A stretch of DNA of 64,000 nt from Xylona heveae TC161 (GCF_001619985.1 NW_017264205.1:372001-436000), one strand, 5' to 3'; positions 11,226-23,998 are shown, numbered from the stretch's first letter. Notes: generated by a model from the letters alone, not told the origin. Made by a program: numbers and translations.

Positions 11226-13531
11226 ATGCCGCCTGCAGATGTGTTTATTGACCTGACGAGCGATGACGCGCCTGGGAATGGAGCTAGTGCTGTTGGGTTG
11301 ACACCGGGGATAGCGAGACCTGAGGAAAGGGCGGAGCAGGGAAGAGAAGAGTGGCGATATAATGATGGAGATGGTGTAAGAGAAGAACAATTGCCTGCAG
11401 TGGCGTCCAAAACCACGAATCATGCCGCTGCACCATTATCACGGAGGACGATAGGCTTGGATAGTGATAGCGACATTGAGATTCTGGGCTCTGAAGGAGT
11501 TGGTCCAAATAAGGACACCGGGGCCTGCGAACCAGTCACGCTTAACGATGGCGATGAAAACGACGGCAATGGGAGTTTACGTACATATGGCGAGACTGCG
11601 GCCGGACTGCATAGAACGAACCCAAGCACCCAGGCTTCTGTCGAGATTATACCGCAGAGCTCGATGAATATTGAACAATCACATCCGGCAAGAAAGAGCT
11701 CACCTCCGGTTTCATATTCCGCGCCGGCAGGGGTTATTATCCTCTCAGACGACTTCCCCAGCAGCGTCAACTTTGACGATAGCTGGATGCCAAGCGAGCA
11801 AAGGTCGCCCAAGAGACGAAAACTAAGCCCGTCGCCTTTTCATTCAGACGAGCTGGATATGGGTTTATTGACTGGACCAAGGAGGACGAGTACTGCTGAT
11901 AAAGCAGCAAAGCAAACCGTCAATACGGACCGTAATGACGTGCAACTACCAGAGCAGGAGCACCCTATAAGAGATGTCGAGAATGCAAAACATAAGTCAT
12001 CCACTGCGGCAAGCAAAGCTCCGCTTGAATTTTCAGATCCCATCATTTTCACGTCCTCGCCGGGCGATTTACCTGCTGCCCTCCCGACGAGTCGAAGACA
12101 ACCCGCCGTCACGGAGAATGTCATTGTGGAGGAAGACAATGAGAACGACGATGATGACATTCCGCCTTTATCTACCATTACCAATGCAGTCCTCCCTCCA
12201 CGGCCTAGAGGGCCAGCGCGATTCTCTCGTACCATATCTGCACCATGCGCATTTTCAAGTCTGGATAAATACGGACCAGCATGGCGCACGGAAAATTCAT
12301 ACCCAGACACACATCCCCAGTTGTATATAGACGACAAGATCCCAACAGACGGCTACGACGACGACGACGATATTGTAACAGCAAGGCCAAAACCAACTAA
12401 GAGAAAACCCCAAACCACATCAATCTCAGCCTCCACCTCCACATCTGCCGCGGCATTAAAACGCGCCAAAGCCCGAGAGGCAGACCGCCTGCGCAAAGCA
12501 CGCGAAAAAGAAGCCGAAAAGGAACGCAAACAGCGTCTCAAGGAAGATAAAGCGCGGGAAAAGCAAAAAGCCCTTGACCTCGCACAAGTCAATCGCGCAA
12601 AGACGGATAAGAAGATCTCCACGCCTGAAATGATCGTCGACCTGCCGTCCTCCATGGCCGGGACGTCCGTCGATACTCAAGTACGGGAATACATGAAGAA
12701 CCTGCAAGTCGAGACAGCCACGCACATCAGCAGCGTGCCAAACGTGGTCAAGTGGCGCAGAAAAGTCGTGGCGCGGTTCAATGAGGAAATGGATCACTGG
12801 GAGCCTATGCCTCTACAAGTCCATGCCGAGAAGCATGTTCTGTGTGTGCTACCTGCTGCGGAGTTTGTCGATTTAGCTACCTCTGTGTCATTAGCTACAT
12901 CTGTTTCTGAACCGGGCGGTATCAGTGCTGGCCCTGAAACACGTCAAAGTGCGGGTTTAAATGCAGTTGGTACCGTCATCGACAGTACATATAACAATAA
13001 TGAAGACGAAACACCCTCGACGACCGTCTCGCTGGAAACACACGTCCGCACGCTCAAAGCCGCATATCCCGGCTGCAAACCAATCTATCTCATTGAGGGA
13101 CTCACGGCGTGGATGCGAAAGAATAAGAATTTGAGAAATAGAGCCTACCAGGCTGCTGTGCTGAGGCAGATGGATGATGATATGTCAACTACATCCGCAA
13201 CTGATGGCGCTGCTCTGGCGTCAGTGTCATTAGGCTCAGGTGTAGATCCGGTTTCTGTTTCGGGTCCTGGTTCGGGTTCTGGTTCGGGTTCCGGCTCAGG
13301 TTCAGCAGCAGCAGCAGCAGCGCGAAGACGAGCAGCACAACCCCGAAAAAGAAAAACCCAAGTCATCATCGATGAGGACACAATAGAGGACGCACTCTTG
13401 CGGCTGCAAATCCTGCATGAATGTCTCATTCATCATACTGCCGTTCCGAACGAGACTGCAGAGTGGATTGTCAATTTTACGCAGCATATCAGTACCATTC
13501 CCTATCGGTATGTTTTATCCCTTCTTTTTTT

Positions 13532-13570
<39 letters not shown>

Positions 13571-14288
13571 TTCTGCAGCCCTTTGCTTTTATCGCCTTTC
13601 CCCCTTCATTTCCTTTTGCTCCTTTTACACTTTGCTTTATCCCCGTTTCATACTCCAACGCTTTCATCGCCTTCGCCATTTTTACTTTCTTCCCAGCTTT
13701 ATTTTACCTTTGACACGAGAGCATTCCCAAAAAGATAAAAGCAAAACCCCCCCTCCCAAAAGAGTATATAAGCGGCTGCCCGATCAAACACTAATCACAT
13801 CATCAACAGTACACAGCGATCGACCCTAAATACGTCCTTCTGCATGGACGTCGGACAGGTCAAGACGGGCGAAGACAAATTCGACACCTTCATCAAGATG
13901 CTGCAGGAGATTGTCCGCGTTACGGCGCCCATAGCGTACGGGATCGCAGCGGAGTATCCTGATGTCAAGAGTTTAATGGGCGCGTTTAAGCGCCTGGGCC
14001 CGCTGGCGTTGCGGGATTTGGCGGTATGTTTTTGCTTCTTTTCTTTCTCTTTGCCCCCATTATTTTCCCTTTTAGATCTGTTCTCGTTTCTTTTTTTCTT
14101 TCGTCCTTTTCCGTCCTTTTCCCCCTTTCGATCTGGTTGCTTCCCGGATTTCCAAGACGCAAGACTAATTGGAATAGAAATCTGCGAATCGGTCAGGAGG
14201 GTTCACGTCTGCGCGAATAGGGCCGGCGATAAGTCGTCGACTGTATGCGGTGTTTATGGGCACGGATCCGGATAGTAATGATGTTTAG
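11226..14288 (+). CDS. EME1: Crossover junction endonuclease subunit Eme1 (Mms4)
   Basis: Non-catalytic partner of Mus81; the heterodimer cuts branched DNA at stalled forks and recombination intermediates in the nucleus. Exons 11226-13507, 13810-14023 and 14178-14288 give 868 residues. The C-terminal part (from about residue 484) is the ERCC4-like nuclease fold: VREYMKNLQV, VVKWRRKVVARFNE, PIYLIEGLTAWMRK, then ALLRLQILHECLI, FCMDVGQVKTG and the helix-hairpin-helix end (FTSARIGPAISRRLYAVFMG). The long N-terminus is disordered and acidic, with a basic SPKRRK stretch likely to be a nuclear signal, and three SUMO-interaction-like motifs (VFIDLTSDD, DIEILGSE, VIILSDD). A Gly-Ser/Ala linker (about 13270-13320) interrupts the nuclease fold. 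The first intron is unusually long (302 nt) and carries a CT microsatellite. Confidence 0.93.
13536..13567 (+). repeat. (TC)n microsatellite in EME1 intron 1
   Basis: About 16 uninterrupted TC dinucleotides, 28 nt after the GTATGT donor. The rest of the intron is also C/T-rich. Confidence 0.9.
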
Positions 14289-14587
14289 CACTTGAGGTTC
14301 ATGAAGGATTGGTCACGGAGTCATGGAAAAGGGGTATTTCCAAGATTTAATAATTCGGGCCATATTTATTGATTCTGATAACTAATATACCATTTCTGCG
14401 CAAGCATATTTCTTGATTTTAAACCGGTTCATCGGTTTGCAGGTCATTGAGCAAGTACGTGAATATTTTTCACTGCAACAAGATTTCAAATAAAAATGGG
14501 AAATAAAAAGGAAATATTTTCCAAACGGAACAGAAAGGATCAAAGAAGGGATCAAAGAGGCAGAGTACAAAAAAGCAAAAAGATTGT

Positions 14588-14702
14588 TGATGGGAGTGGG
14601 ACTCGAACCCACGCTCAGTTTCCCGAACCAGGAAATTACTAAGAAAGCAACTCTGTTAAGGTGACCTTAACCTGGCGCCATAACCAACTCGGCCATCCCA
14701 CC
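14588..14702 (-). tRNA. tRNA-Leu (anticodon AAG), with intron
   Basis: Read on the minus strand. Acceptor strands GGTGGGA and TCCCATC pair (one G-U) with A as discriminator base. The D arm is GCCGAG..GGC, the T arm GTGGG-TTCGAGT-CCCAC. The anticodon stem is CCAGG/CCTGG with loop T-T-A-A-G-G, giving anticodon AAG (leucine). A 31-nt intron (14634-14664) follows the base after the anticodon; it carries ACCTTAAC, complementary to the anticodon loop, as in typical pre-tRNA. A long variable arm with a GAAA loop marks it as class II, consistent with leucine. CCA is not encoded, as usual in eukaryotes. Confidence 0.95.
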
Positions 14703-15613
14703 TCTTGTTAAGATGAATGTTCGTTAATACCTTTATGAATGCCAAAAGTTTGGTGCATGTCGCCTCAAGCATGCGTTATCTCGTGCTTCTCCAACCAAGG
14801 TACCTCTACCGATAAACGCTGCTAAACATGTTCGCACACAAAGTACAGCCACAGAGCATCTCGGGCCTTAATTCCCCGGCGCATATCCCTGATATGCACA
14901 AGCACGCCAACGCGATAACACCATGGACACCTTGGATAGCAGCATACCCGCGTGATAAGAACTCTCTGACGCTCAGACTCCCGCTTGACCCTGTCTCCTG
15001 TGACACACAACGCTCTCCCCGTCCTACCTCAACTCCCTTGCCGATTTGACATTTTCATTGTTACTTTGCATTTGTGCTTGCTGTCGGATTTGCTGTCTTT
15101 TAACTTGAAAGCTTGTATACTTTATAATATCATTGGCATTTGGCATTTGTCGCTCGCTCGGACTCGTGGCCGCGTTACAACACAGCGTCGTTGCATGATA
15201 CAGAGCGTACACCGTGCACGCTTTACCAGACTCCCAGTTTGACGGGGACAGCATTGCTACGTGTCATTTACGACCTTACTTGTCTTATTATCCTCTGGAC
15301 GACTGTTTCTGTCACAATGGCAGGATTTGGAGCTTAAACGCACCATGTCGATTTGACTGCACATTTTTTAGGATTTGCAGTTAAGGGTCAACGGTCAACG
15401 GTTACTGGAGGACTGAAGATACGAGATTGAAAGATCGAAGTGCTGAATTGGGAGAATATATGAGTAGGAAACTGAAGTCCTGATCGAAAGGGAGATCGCT
15501 GCGCAGGTTGGAAACAGGCGATTTTCGTGTCATTGGCGCGTACCTTTTCCGTGGACTTCCAATATTGACAGAGAAAAGAAGAGCTCTGGCGTTTTACAAG
15601 CAGTATCGACAGG
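14703..15613. other. Intergenic region, tRNA-Leu to MCH1
   Basis: No coding frame I can support. A short direct repeat GGTCAACGGTCAACGG lies at about 15386-15401. The region holds the upstream flank of the tRNA gene (minus strand) and the MCH1 promoter. Confidence 0.45.
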
Positions 15614-17859
15614 ATGCCGCAGTCGAGGGATGGCGATGAGGTCGCGAGACCGCTGCTACATGGCGGCGGCGCGGATGAGCAGAATAGACTGAGAGGAGAA
15701 CCGCGTGGAGTATCCACGCCAAGTTATGCAGAGAGCTTTCTAGATGAAGTCGCAGAAGGAGTGCGGAAACGAGACCTTCAGCGCCTGAAACGGGAAATGG
15801 TGCGATCCGTAAGCTTCATCTCTGCGGTGGTCAACTGGTACGTGTATTCTCCACGATGAATTGTTGATTTCTGATATGAAATTCTGCGGTTCATAAGACT
15901 TTACGGTCTCCGTCTCAAAATCCCATACTGACTTTTAAAGTTTCTGCGTTGGCTCCATCATGGCATACTCTCTCTACGGCCACCTCTTTCTCTCGCGCCT
16001 CCACTATACCCAAATCCAAGTAAACATGGTATCCATTGCGGGCGAACTCGCCATGTACCTGCCCATTTGCATATTCGGGTATCTCTGCGATCGATACGGT
16101 CCGCGACCAGTAATATTATCGGGCGGCGTCTTTTTCGGCCTTGGATACCTATTAGCAGCATTCACATACCGGGCCGGCGCGCCGAGAGACGGTGGTTGGC
16201 CTGTGGGGGTCATGATTCTTGCATTTATCGGCGTGGGCATGGGAACGAGCGCGATGTATCTCGCATCCGTGGCAACGACAGCAAAGAACTTTGGTCGAGG
16301 CAAACACAAGGGTCTGACGCTGGCTATTCCCATTACCGCCATTGGACTGAGTTCCATGTGGCTGAGCCAAGTTGCCAGTCGAGTACTGTACGAGCGCAGA
16401 CCAGACGGCAGTCGAGGCGATGTAGACGTGTTCAAGTTTTTCATCTTTCTCGCCGTGCTCCTCTTCGTACTAGCCCTCATTGGCTCCGTTGCGCTGCGCG
16501 TCGTGGACGAGGAGGAGATGATAGAAGAGGCAGTCGAGGATCTCCAGCGCAGTGGACTTCTAGAGGAGAGCAACTTCTTCCGCGGCGGACCGCCTGAGCT
16601 CGAATACGGCACCTTTGGCGGCGGCGATGGTCAGGCCGACGAGGAAGCCGGCCTGGCTGCGTCAGGACTGACCGAGGCAGAGGAAAGCAAACAGCGAGAG
16701 GAAGAAGAGCAGAAGCGCAAGATTTGGTTATTGAACGGCGAGACGAGGCGGTTTCTCAAGGATAAAACCATGTGGTGGTTTGCCGCGGGCTTCTTTCTCG
16801 TCACTGGCCCTGGCGAGGCTTTTCTCAATAACGTATGTTCCTTATTTGCCCTTTGATTCCCTTATTCCCTAACACTCTCCCCTCTTATTGCCTTATCCTC
16901 TATCACTCCTTTCTCCTTTAATCCCAACTCCCCTCTCCCTCTGTATTCTATCCCCCTCATTCTTTCTAATCAAATACTGACATGGACAGCTCGGCACCGT
17001 CATCGGCACGCTCTACCCACCATCCACTCCCCCGTCATCCATCCCCACCAGCGCAGCAACACACGTGTCCATTATGGCAATAACATCCACCCTCGCGCGT
17101 CTCATTACGGGGACATTATCCGACCTCGTCGCACCCGCATCTACACCCCACGCGTTTCCCCATCCCCAACCTTCTTCCTCCTCCTCTCCCCCTTTCTCCC
17201 CCTCTTCCTCTCTTTCCTCTTCATCCTCCTCTACCCTCCCCCCCTCACCCCCCTCCCTCTTCTCCCGTATCCTCGGCCCTCTCCGCACCATCCACCACTC
17301 CCGCACCCTCCGCAATCTCCATCTACGCGTCAAACGACTCACACTCTCCCGCCTGACCTTCCTCATATCCTTCGCCTTCCTCCTCTCCCTCGGCACGCTC
17401 TTCCTCGCCACAGGTCTTGTGCAGAACCACGCCGAGCGGTTCTGGCTCGTGTCCGGCCTCATTGGCGCAGGGTACGGCGCCGTGTTTGCCCTTGCGCCGA
17501 TCATTACGAGTCTTGTCTGGGGGCTGGAGAATTTCGGCACGAATTGGGGGATTGTCGCCATGGTGCCTGCGGCGGGCGCGACGGTTTGGGGGCTGGTGTA
17601 TTCGGCGGTGTATCAACGGATGGCTGAGCGGGGGGTTTCCTCGTCTTTATCGCCAACGTCTGTATCCACAAATCTAAACGCGACTTTGCAAACACCCAAC
17701 GACAACAACAACGACGACGACGACGTGCTGTGCTACGGCACTGGATGCTACGCGCCGACCTTCTACGCCATGAGCGTGAGCGTGTGGATCGCGTGCGGGC
17801 TGTGGCTGTTTGCATGGAAGGGAAAAGGCGGGTGGGCGCGACGAGGGATTCGGATTTAA
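15614..17859 (+). CDS. MCH1: MCH1-like MFS transporter (monocarboxylate/nodulin-like family)
   Basis: Membrane transporter of the major facilitator superfamily. It resembles yeast Mch1, probably vacuolar, whose substrate is not settled despite the monocarboxylate label. Exons 15614-15837, 15941-16832 and 16990-17859 give 661 residues. After a polar N-terminus with basic residues come paired helices: SFISAVVNCFCVGSI, MAYSLYGHLFL, then AMYLPICIFGYLCDRYGPRP (MFS motif-A-like loop DRYGPRP), GVFFGLGYLLAAF and GTSAMYLASVAT. A large acidic cytosolic loop (DEEEMIEEAVEDL..) precedes FLKDKTMWWFAAGFFLVTGPGEAFLNN. The second half has a Ser/Pro-rich insert (about 17160-17260) and ends with four more helices. 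The protein is longer than yeast Mch1 because of the two insertions. Intron 2 (157 nt) is C/T-rich. Confidence 0.85.
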
Positions 17860-18201
17860 TTACTACTTACAACTTTGTTCCTTCAGATCTATATAGCGTC
17901 ACTGTAGTAGTTCCATCTTATAGAGTTTCATTTCGTCTGTATAGGTCGCTAGTTCATTTCACGGCCCATTTAAGAATTCCAATATATTCTACCACGTTAA
18001 CGATGATAAATGAGTAATGAGTAAATGATATAGGAAATAGGAAATGAAATGAGTAAATAAAACAGTAAATGAGTAATAGAATAGAAAGTAAATGTGCCAA
18101 CTAAAAATTCAAAAGGATATATTCAGCCAAGCTCTATGAGCTGCAACATGATTCAAACTGCTAAACTGCCAAACTACTCAGGTAACTGCACAATCAAAAT
18201 G
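17860..18201. other. Convergent 3' ends of MCH1 and permease; AT-rich repeat
   Basis: The two genes converge here. Positions 18003-18095 hold a degenerate tandem array of AAATGAGTAA-like units, interspersed with GGAAATA units. No gene seen. Confidence 0.55.
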
Positions 18202-20120
18202 CTAATTCAAAGTAACAGAATCCAAAACAACCATAGGCCCCGTGTAATTCTTGCTGCCGAGGAACCACCAAATGGCAATAAAAATAGTAAACCCTCCCGT
18301 GACGAGACTCGAGTAATTCATATTGTCCGCCGTGGCAGGCATCGCGTACGGAAAGCAGTAGAGAACCATAAACACCATCATGTATACACATGCAATAATG
18401 TTCACGCAGAAACCCACCCAGCCCTTCATCCAAAAGGCGCCCGGGCGGATATTCCGACGGCCAGACAAGAGATTGGGAATGATGGCGGCGAGGAAGGAGG
18501 CGGTTGAGAGGATGACAAAGGCGCCAATAAACGCATCGAACGCAGCGACGGAGCCCACGAAGATGCCGCCCATACAAATGGACACGATTCCGCATGCGAG
18601 GGTGGCGTTAAAGGGGTTTTCAAAGCGGGGGCTGATCTTTCCAATGCTCTTGTTGCCTGGTGTGGCCCCGTCGCGGGCAAGAGTCCAGAGCATGCGGCCT
18701 GCAGTCGTGTAGCAGCCGACCGTGGCACAGCAGATGGGGAGGAGAATGACAATGACAAGGCCGACGGCACCGCCACGAGAACCGGTGGCTTGGTGGTAAA
18801 TGTCGCCAAGGGGAAAGACGGAGTCTTCCTTGAAGAGTTTCGGGAAATCGTTGATGGAGTAGAAAATGGAAATCATGTAAACGAGAGCGGTGATGAATCC
18901 TACGACGATCTGCGCAAGGATCGCCTTGGGGATGTTCGAGCTCGGTCTGGGGTTGTACTGTCAGCGGATCTGTCGATAGCATCTTGCTTTTAAGCAGCAG
19001 AAAGTTTGGCCTGGGGAGCTTACCTTGGTATTTCCTCGGCGAGATGGGTCAGACAGTCTGGGGTGCCAACGGCAAAAGCACCGTTGAGCATACCGGTCAA
19101 AAACACCAGCCCGTTGCTCGAATAGCCTGTGCCATTGAACCAATCTGCCCAGACAAAGTTGTTTGAAGCGTGGCCTTTGCCATTGTACGATGGCATGATG
19201 GCGCAAACCATGACGGTAACGAAGATTCCTCCAAGCATGAAGAAGCAGCCGACTCGGTTGATACTGGCCAAGCCCCGGTTGCAAAAGAGAACGACAGCAC
19301 AGCAGATGACTGTGATGATCTCATAGACGATAAAGACTTGCCAGCGTTTAATGTCCAGATCGGGGTGGTAGAGGGAATAGCAGAACAGGACTCCATTTCC
19401 AATGATGGCAGAATTGGCGGAAGCGCCAAAGATCCAGGCCAAAAGGTTCCACCAGCCGGCAAACCAGCCAGCGGGGCGGCCATATTTACGTCCGGCTGCG
19501 ACAGTTGCCCAGTGATAGACTATCGAATGTGTTAGGATATATTTAGAAATTCAATGAAGTGACGGTAGTATTATTGGTACGCACCTCCTCCTGAAGCAGG
19601 GATTGCCGAAGCAAGCTCAGCTATCGAGGCACCCACAAACCAATAACATATTGAGACTGCGATGCTGTAAAAAAATCAATCAGTTATTGGCTTCCTTTTT
19701 CATATGAAATCCATCGTGCTTACAATTCATATATCACACCAGGAGGACCTCCATTGTACAAAGCAACAACCTAGAGTTTCCAGTTAGTCGGGAATTCTAG
19801 GATCGGTTTATGTTAGAGCTTACAATGGCACCACCAAGGGCTGTCCATGTATTGCCAGTCACAATTCCAGCGGAGATGATGCTGACAAGTCCGAATTGGC
19901 GATCAAGCTCTTGTTCATGACCCGAGGCATTGACTTGAGTGGAGATTGCTTCGTCGACGTTCTTCTCACTGTCTGCGAAGCCGGCTTTGTCATGATCATT
20001 TTGGGTCAATTCAGCCTGGGAGAGGTATTGTTAGTGGGAGTTACCAACGCTTAGGTAGGAAGGAATTCCGCGCACGGGGTTTGCCTCTTGAGAAATCTTG
20101 AGGTCGCTGTCACTAACCAT
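18202..20120 (-). CDS. APC-family permease, choline/GABA/amino-acid type
   Basis: Plasma-membrane permease of the fungal amino acid/choline transporter family (Hnm1/GABA permease group). Six exons on the minus strand: 20120-20076, 20015-19824, 19770-19724, 19664-19585, 19519-19024, 18946-18202; 534 residues. All five introns are 53-77 nt. Marks: a hydrophilic N-terminus, then DRQFGLVSIISAGIVTGNTW and GGPPGVIYEFI, typical of this group; SIAELASAIPASGGVYHW, the conserved APC segment; and AEEIPRPSSNIPKAIL between helices 7 and 8. About twelve hydrophobic segments follow the APC pattern, ending in a short polar tail. The substrate cannot be read from sequence; choline or a neutral amino acid is the best guess from overall resemblance. 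Confidence 0.85.
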
Positions 20121-21002
20121 GGTGAAGGATTTGCAGCTGCTGATCTCAGAATTAAAGATAATTTCAAACAGATTCAAGTGCGCTGCTGCTTCTCACACGC
20201 ACAGGAGGATCAGCCAAGCATCGAGAGATGACCCAAGAAGCCATATTGATTTATATATAAAAGACTATATACAAGACAGTCAAAGATAGAAAAAAAAAGC
20301 ATAGATAGGCCGGGGATATTCTTCAAAGCCTTGCGATGATAATTGTAGCGACTAACAAGCATAAATTAGGAAAGGTAGCGCTATTCCCTTCCGAATCCAG
20401 AGAGGCAGTTGGCCTGCGTAGAGGAGGGTGGCACATGGTTGGCGGGCTATTGGGATAGGTTTCCCCGGGAGGAACTCCAGACTAACCCTGTCGTACTGAA
20501 AAGGTCAGTAAGAGATAAGGCCCTGGCGCTAGTCTCGCCGCCGGTCCCCGGTCTCGGTTGGTCTTCGGTCCAACTAGCTTAGGCTCAAGCTTTTTTGACC
20601 CGTGCAAATTTATACTCGTGTTATATACCAATGTATGATTTATACGTAGGGCCATTAATCAAATGATTAGATCGCTGTTGATGGATGATATCTACCTGCA
20701 TTTATTACCTGCTGCAGAGGACACGTGATCATGGCAACGAGTATTGTTCAGTTCATGTTCTTTTAGTGGTCCTGCTTATCCAACACAGGCTAGGGGCATT
20801 TCTGGGGTATCCTATAACATACATATAGACAGACTTCATAAAGCAAAAACAATAGCTTTCCGAGAGGGAAGGTAGGAAAAGAAAAAAAAGGCGAGAATAG
20901 GACAATACAAAGACAATCTAACAACTGCTTGCTGTGCTATCTGAGGTGCTAGTATTTCGAACAGAGCGGTTATCTAGCCCAGCTGATGGATCTAGTATGG
21001 TG
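20121..21002. other. Intergenic region upstream of permease
   Basis: Promoter of the permease (minus strand) and 3' flank of the NACHT gene. A CACGTGAT E-box lies at 20722-20729. A CG-rich stretch at 20520-20570 contains repeated GGTC words. No gene seen. Confidence 0.45.
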
Positions 21003-23998
21003 TTATCGACCAAAATGGATAGAATGGTAGATCCCTTGCCAGGCACGAGCGGCAGAAGCAAAAGTCCGTGATAGAAAAGTCGACGATTCTTCCTCAGTGT
21101 TTCCCATTCGGAGATGGGAATATTGGCCAGGGGAATATTTTCCAGGATTCATTTCAGCCGCGATTCTCTCCAATTGCGCTGCGCGGCTGCTTCCAAAAAG
21201 CTTAATCGATACCTCTGAAAAGCCGGAGTAGTCATTCTTTCCTGATCCTCTAACACTCCATCTCACGTTCGGATCTGCACCATGGCGAAGGAGAAGCTCC
21301 ATGATTTCAAACAGAAAAATGCTCATATAACTTTTACGGGGCGTGTAAACTTCCAAAAAGCCCAAAAGAAAACTCCACACAGTCTCTCGTATCGCCGGCA
21401 ATATGAAATCGATGTTTAAGATTGTTGGACGAGGAGCGTTGGGGTCAGCACCTTTCCGTAAGAGCAAACCAACCATTGAGATCGCAGCTATATTAAACTT
21501 ATCGCCGTGTAAGGCTGGGCTGGCTATCAAGAAAAGAACACGATATATCGCCTCCACCAGCAAATTGTCCAGCGTAGATTGATTAATGTTTTCGCCTTCT
21601 TCATCGAGCTTTGCTGAAATGTATAAATATAAACCACTTCCCACTGCGAAAATGAGGTTTTGAACATCTAATGATCGAGACCTGTCTAGATTGCCCCTTC
21701 GATATTCGTGGATGATGGGACCAAATTCAGCGTCTTCAAGAAATGTCAGGCCCTCTACAAGAGCGGAGTTGTATCTTTGTTCGAAATGTTCGAGGTCCCT
21801 GGCGTAATTTCCAAAGCATCCCATATAGTGAAGTCGGTGATCAGTGGTCTCCGCCTTGGGAAACCTTTTGTGATTCCAAAAGAATTTTAGAAGCCCAAGG
21901 TGAATTCGGAGAAGAGCGAGCCGAGGGGAAAAGCATTCATTTACTCGCTGTTCAAGCACTTGATGCATCTCCTTGGTTTCCAGAAAGTCTCTAACCGTTC
22001 GATGGAGAAAGGTGATTGTAAACAAAGACTCGTGCCCACTTACATGATGGGCATCGTTTGAAATCTCGAGTAGATCCTTGCAATGGCTATTTAATTTCTT
22101 TTTCCATTTGGAACGCAAACATGTCTCGTTTTTATGTACGAGAGATAGCACATTGTCCATTAATGCATAGTCTGGATATCTTTTTTCGATAGATAGGTAC
22201 TCATACGCCAGGATAGGTAGAGGCCCATATGCATGTGTGCTGGTCAACAAAATTCGCGCTCCTTCTTCCCAATAGTCTCTGCCGATTCTCTTGAAGATAA
22301 GCATCAAGTAGTCTTCTAAACGGGACGGAATTTTGTTCAGGCGATCCTGGAGATCGTAGAAGCTGTCTTCTTCTTGTAGACCTTCAAGCAAAGACCGGAC
22401 AACGAGATAAACCCAAAGCCAAACACCCTGCGCTCGAGTACTAATTTCAAGTGTGAGGTCCAAACAGCGAGGGTCATCTGCAGAGAGCTTTTGGAATTTA
22501 GGATTATCTTGAAGCATTGCCATGACATAGGCTCGCATGTCATTTTGCGTCAACTCTTGTAGGGTTAAATGCTGATGGCCGTTACCCAACGCTTCCGAAA
22601 ATGCATTCCACGGTCGGCTCGAGGTGCAAATCTTGATACTGGAAGAACGAGAAAGAGATTGTATAATCTCGAGTAGGTCTTCACTCTCGCCGTCATATTC
22701 ATCAAGTCCGTCTATTAAAAAGCAGAATTTGACCGGGAGGTCCTTTAAATTTGCGATGTTTTCAAATACGCCGGCCAATTCTTCTTCGCTCCATGGTTCT
22801 GTTTGGGTATGCGCCTGCTCATTCCACCTCTGGGCGCACACAGATTTTATGAGATATGGACACTCCCCAAAGATTCGATATAGTAAGGTCTGGAGTAGTC
22901 CTCGTTGAGATTTTTGCATGGGAGCTCCAGGGTTCCAAAAGTAATGGCTTGCCGTAACCAGCTTTTGCGACCCAGACCAGTAATGCAAGTTTTCTGAGGT
23001 AGAGGGATGGCCGTCGATATATTTCATTAACGTAGATTTGCCACTTCCAGCCTAGAAAAATCATCAGTTACCCCGCAAACCTTCATATAAAGGATGGCTA
23101 ACCTTGCCAGAGAACCAGAAGATTCCACTACCTGATCTCAGCCACTCGAGAAACCCAAGTTCTTCATTTTCGAAAAGCCAATTTAGGGTCCGTGAATGAG
23201 CTTTCTTAATAGTCGAATAGCGTTCCTTCAAAGAATCAAAGCATAAGCTTTGGAGAATGATTTGTTCCTTCTTGACTTCATTTTCTGCTTCTAGAAAGGC
23301 GTGGAGTTTATCTGAAAGGACCTCAAGCGCGACGTTGCTTTCGTACTGCCCATCGGCCGTGACATGAAGCAATGTCTCCAGATCTGATTTTAAATAATCC
23401 AGTCTACGAGTGGTATCAAATTCCATTCGTTGGCTCATTCCCTTCAACTCTGCGATCGCTAAGGTGGCTTTAGACTGCTTGTCACTATAATATGGTAAGC
23501 TTCGTCCTAAGAAAAGTTGGGGAAATCGTTCAAGGTTCAAACGTACTTGAGAGTATCCAAAATATGAGAATTGAGTTGCTTCTGCATGGTTTGTAACCTT
23601 CTGTTCAGCTCCTCGGTTGTTCTCCTTTTCGAGAGGGCTTTTATGGAAGTTGTAATTTTCCCGATTGCTCCACGGCGACAAGGATTCCTGAGGTCGACCA
23701 GATCAAGGGCTTCCAATAAATCATCCGCCATCTTCGCGGTGTGTCTGGCAAGTAGTTGTATTCCAAGCTCGCCTTTCGATACTGGGGAGCCCAGTGCTTC
23801 ATTCTGGGAAATCATTCGCATGATGTTGTTGCTGCGAGACTTGACATCTGCTGCGAGCGCAGCAATCTCCGCGTTTATTTCCTTCGAGCTATGCAAATAG
23901 CGGTATGCGTCGTATCCCTTCCGGATTAATTTTCCGCTCATTTCCAAAAACTGAGCGATATTCATCGCCAGTCCAATGACCGCGAATGGCTCCGCCAT
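21003..23998 (-). CDS. NACHT-domain STAND protein (fungal NLR-like)
   Basis: Signal-transducing ATPase/GTPase of the fungal NOD-like receptor type; relatives act in non-self recognition and programmed cell death, but no role is known for this one. Exons 23998-23547, 23484-23103, 23051-21003; 960 residues. Residues 1-150 form a helical N-terminal domain (MAEPFAVIGLAMNIAQF) like those at the front of fungal STAND proteins. WFSGKAGSGKSTLMKY at about 274-289 is the P-loop; an intron falls exactly before it. CFLIDGLDEYDG at about 388-399 is Walker B. ICTSSRPW follows, then a winged-helix-like part and FLHRTVRDFLE, common in this family. The C-terminus has two ankyrin-like motifs (LLLRKGADPN at about 807-816, LLLRHGADPN at about 864-873) rather than a full repeat array. 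Confidence 0.87.

Noticed and set aside
18202-20120. Permease and MCH1 as part of a transport or metabolite cluster
   Set aside because: Neighbours are unrelated housekeeping genes and no biosynthetic enzyme or pathway regulator is present.
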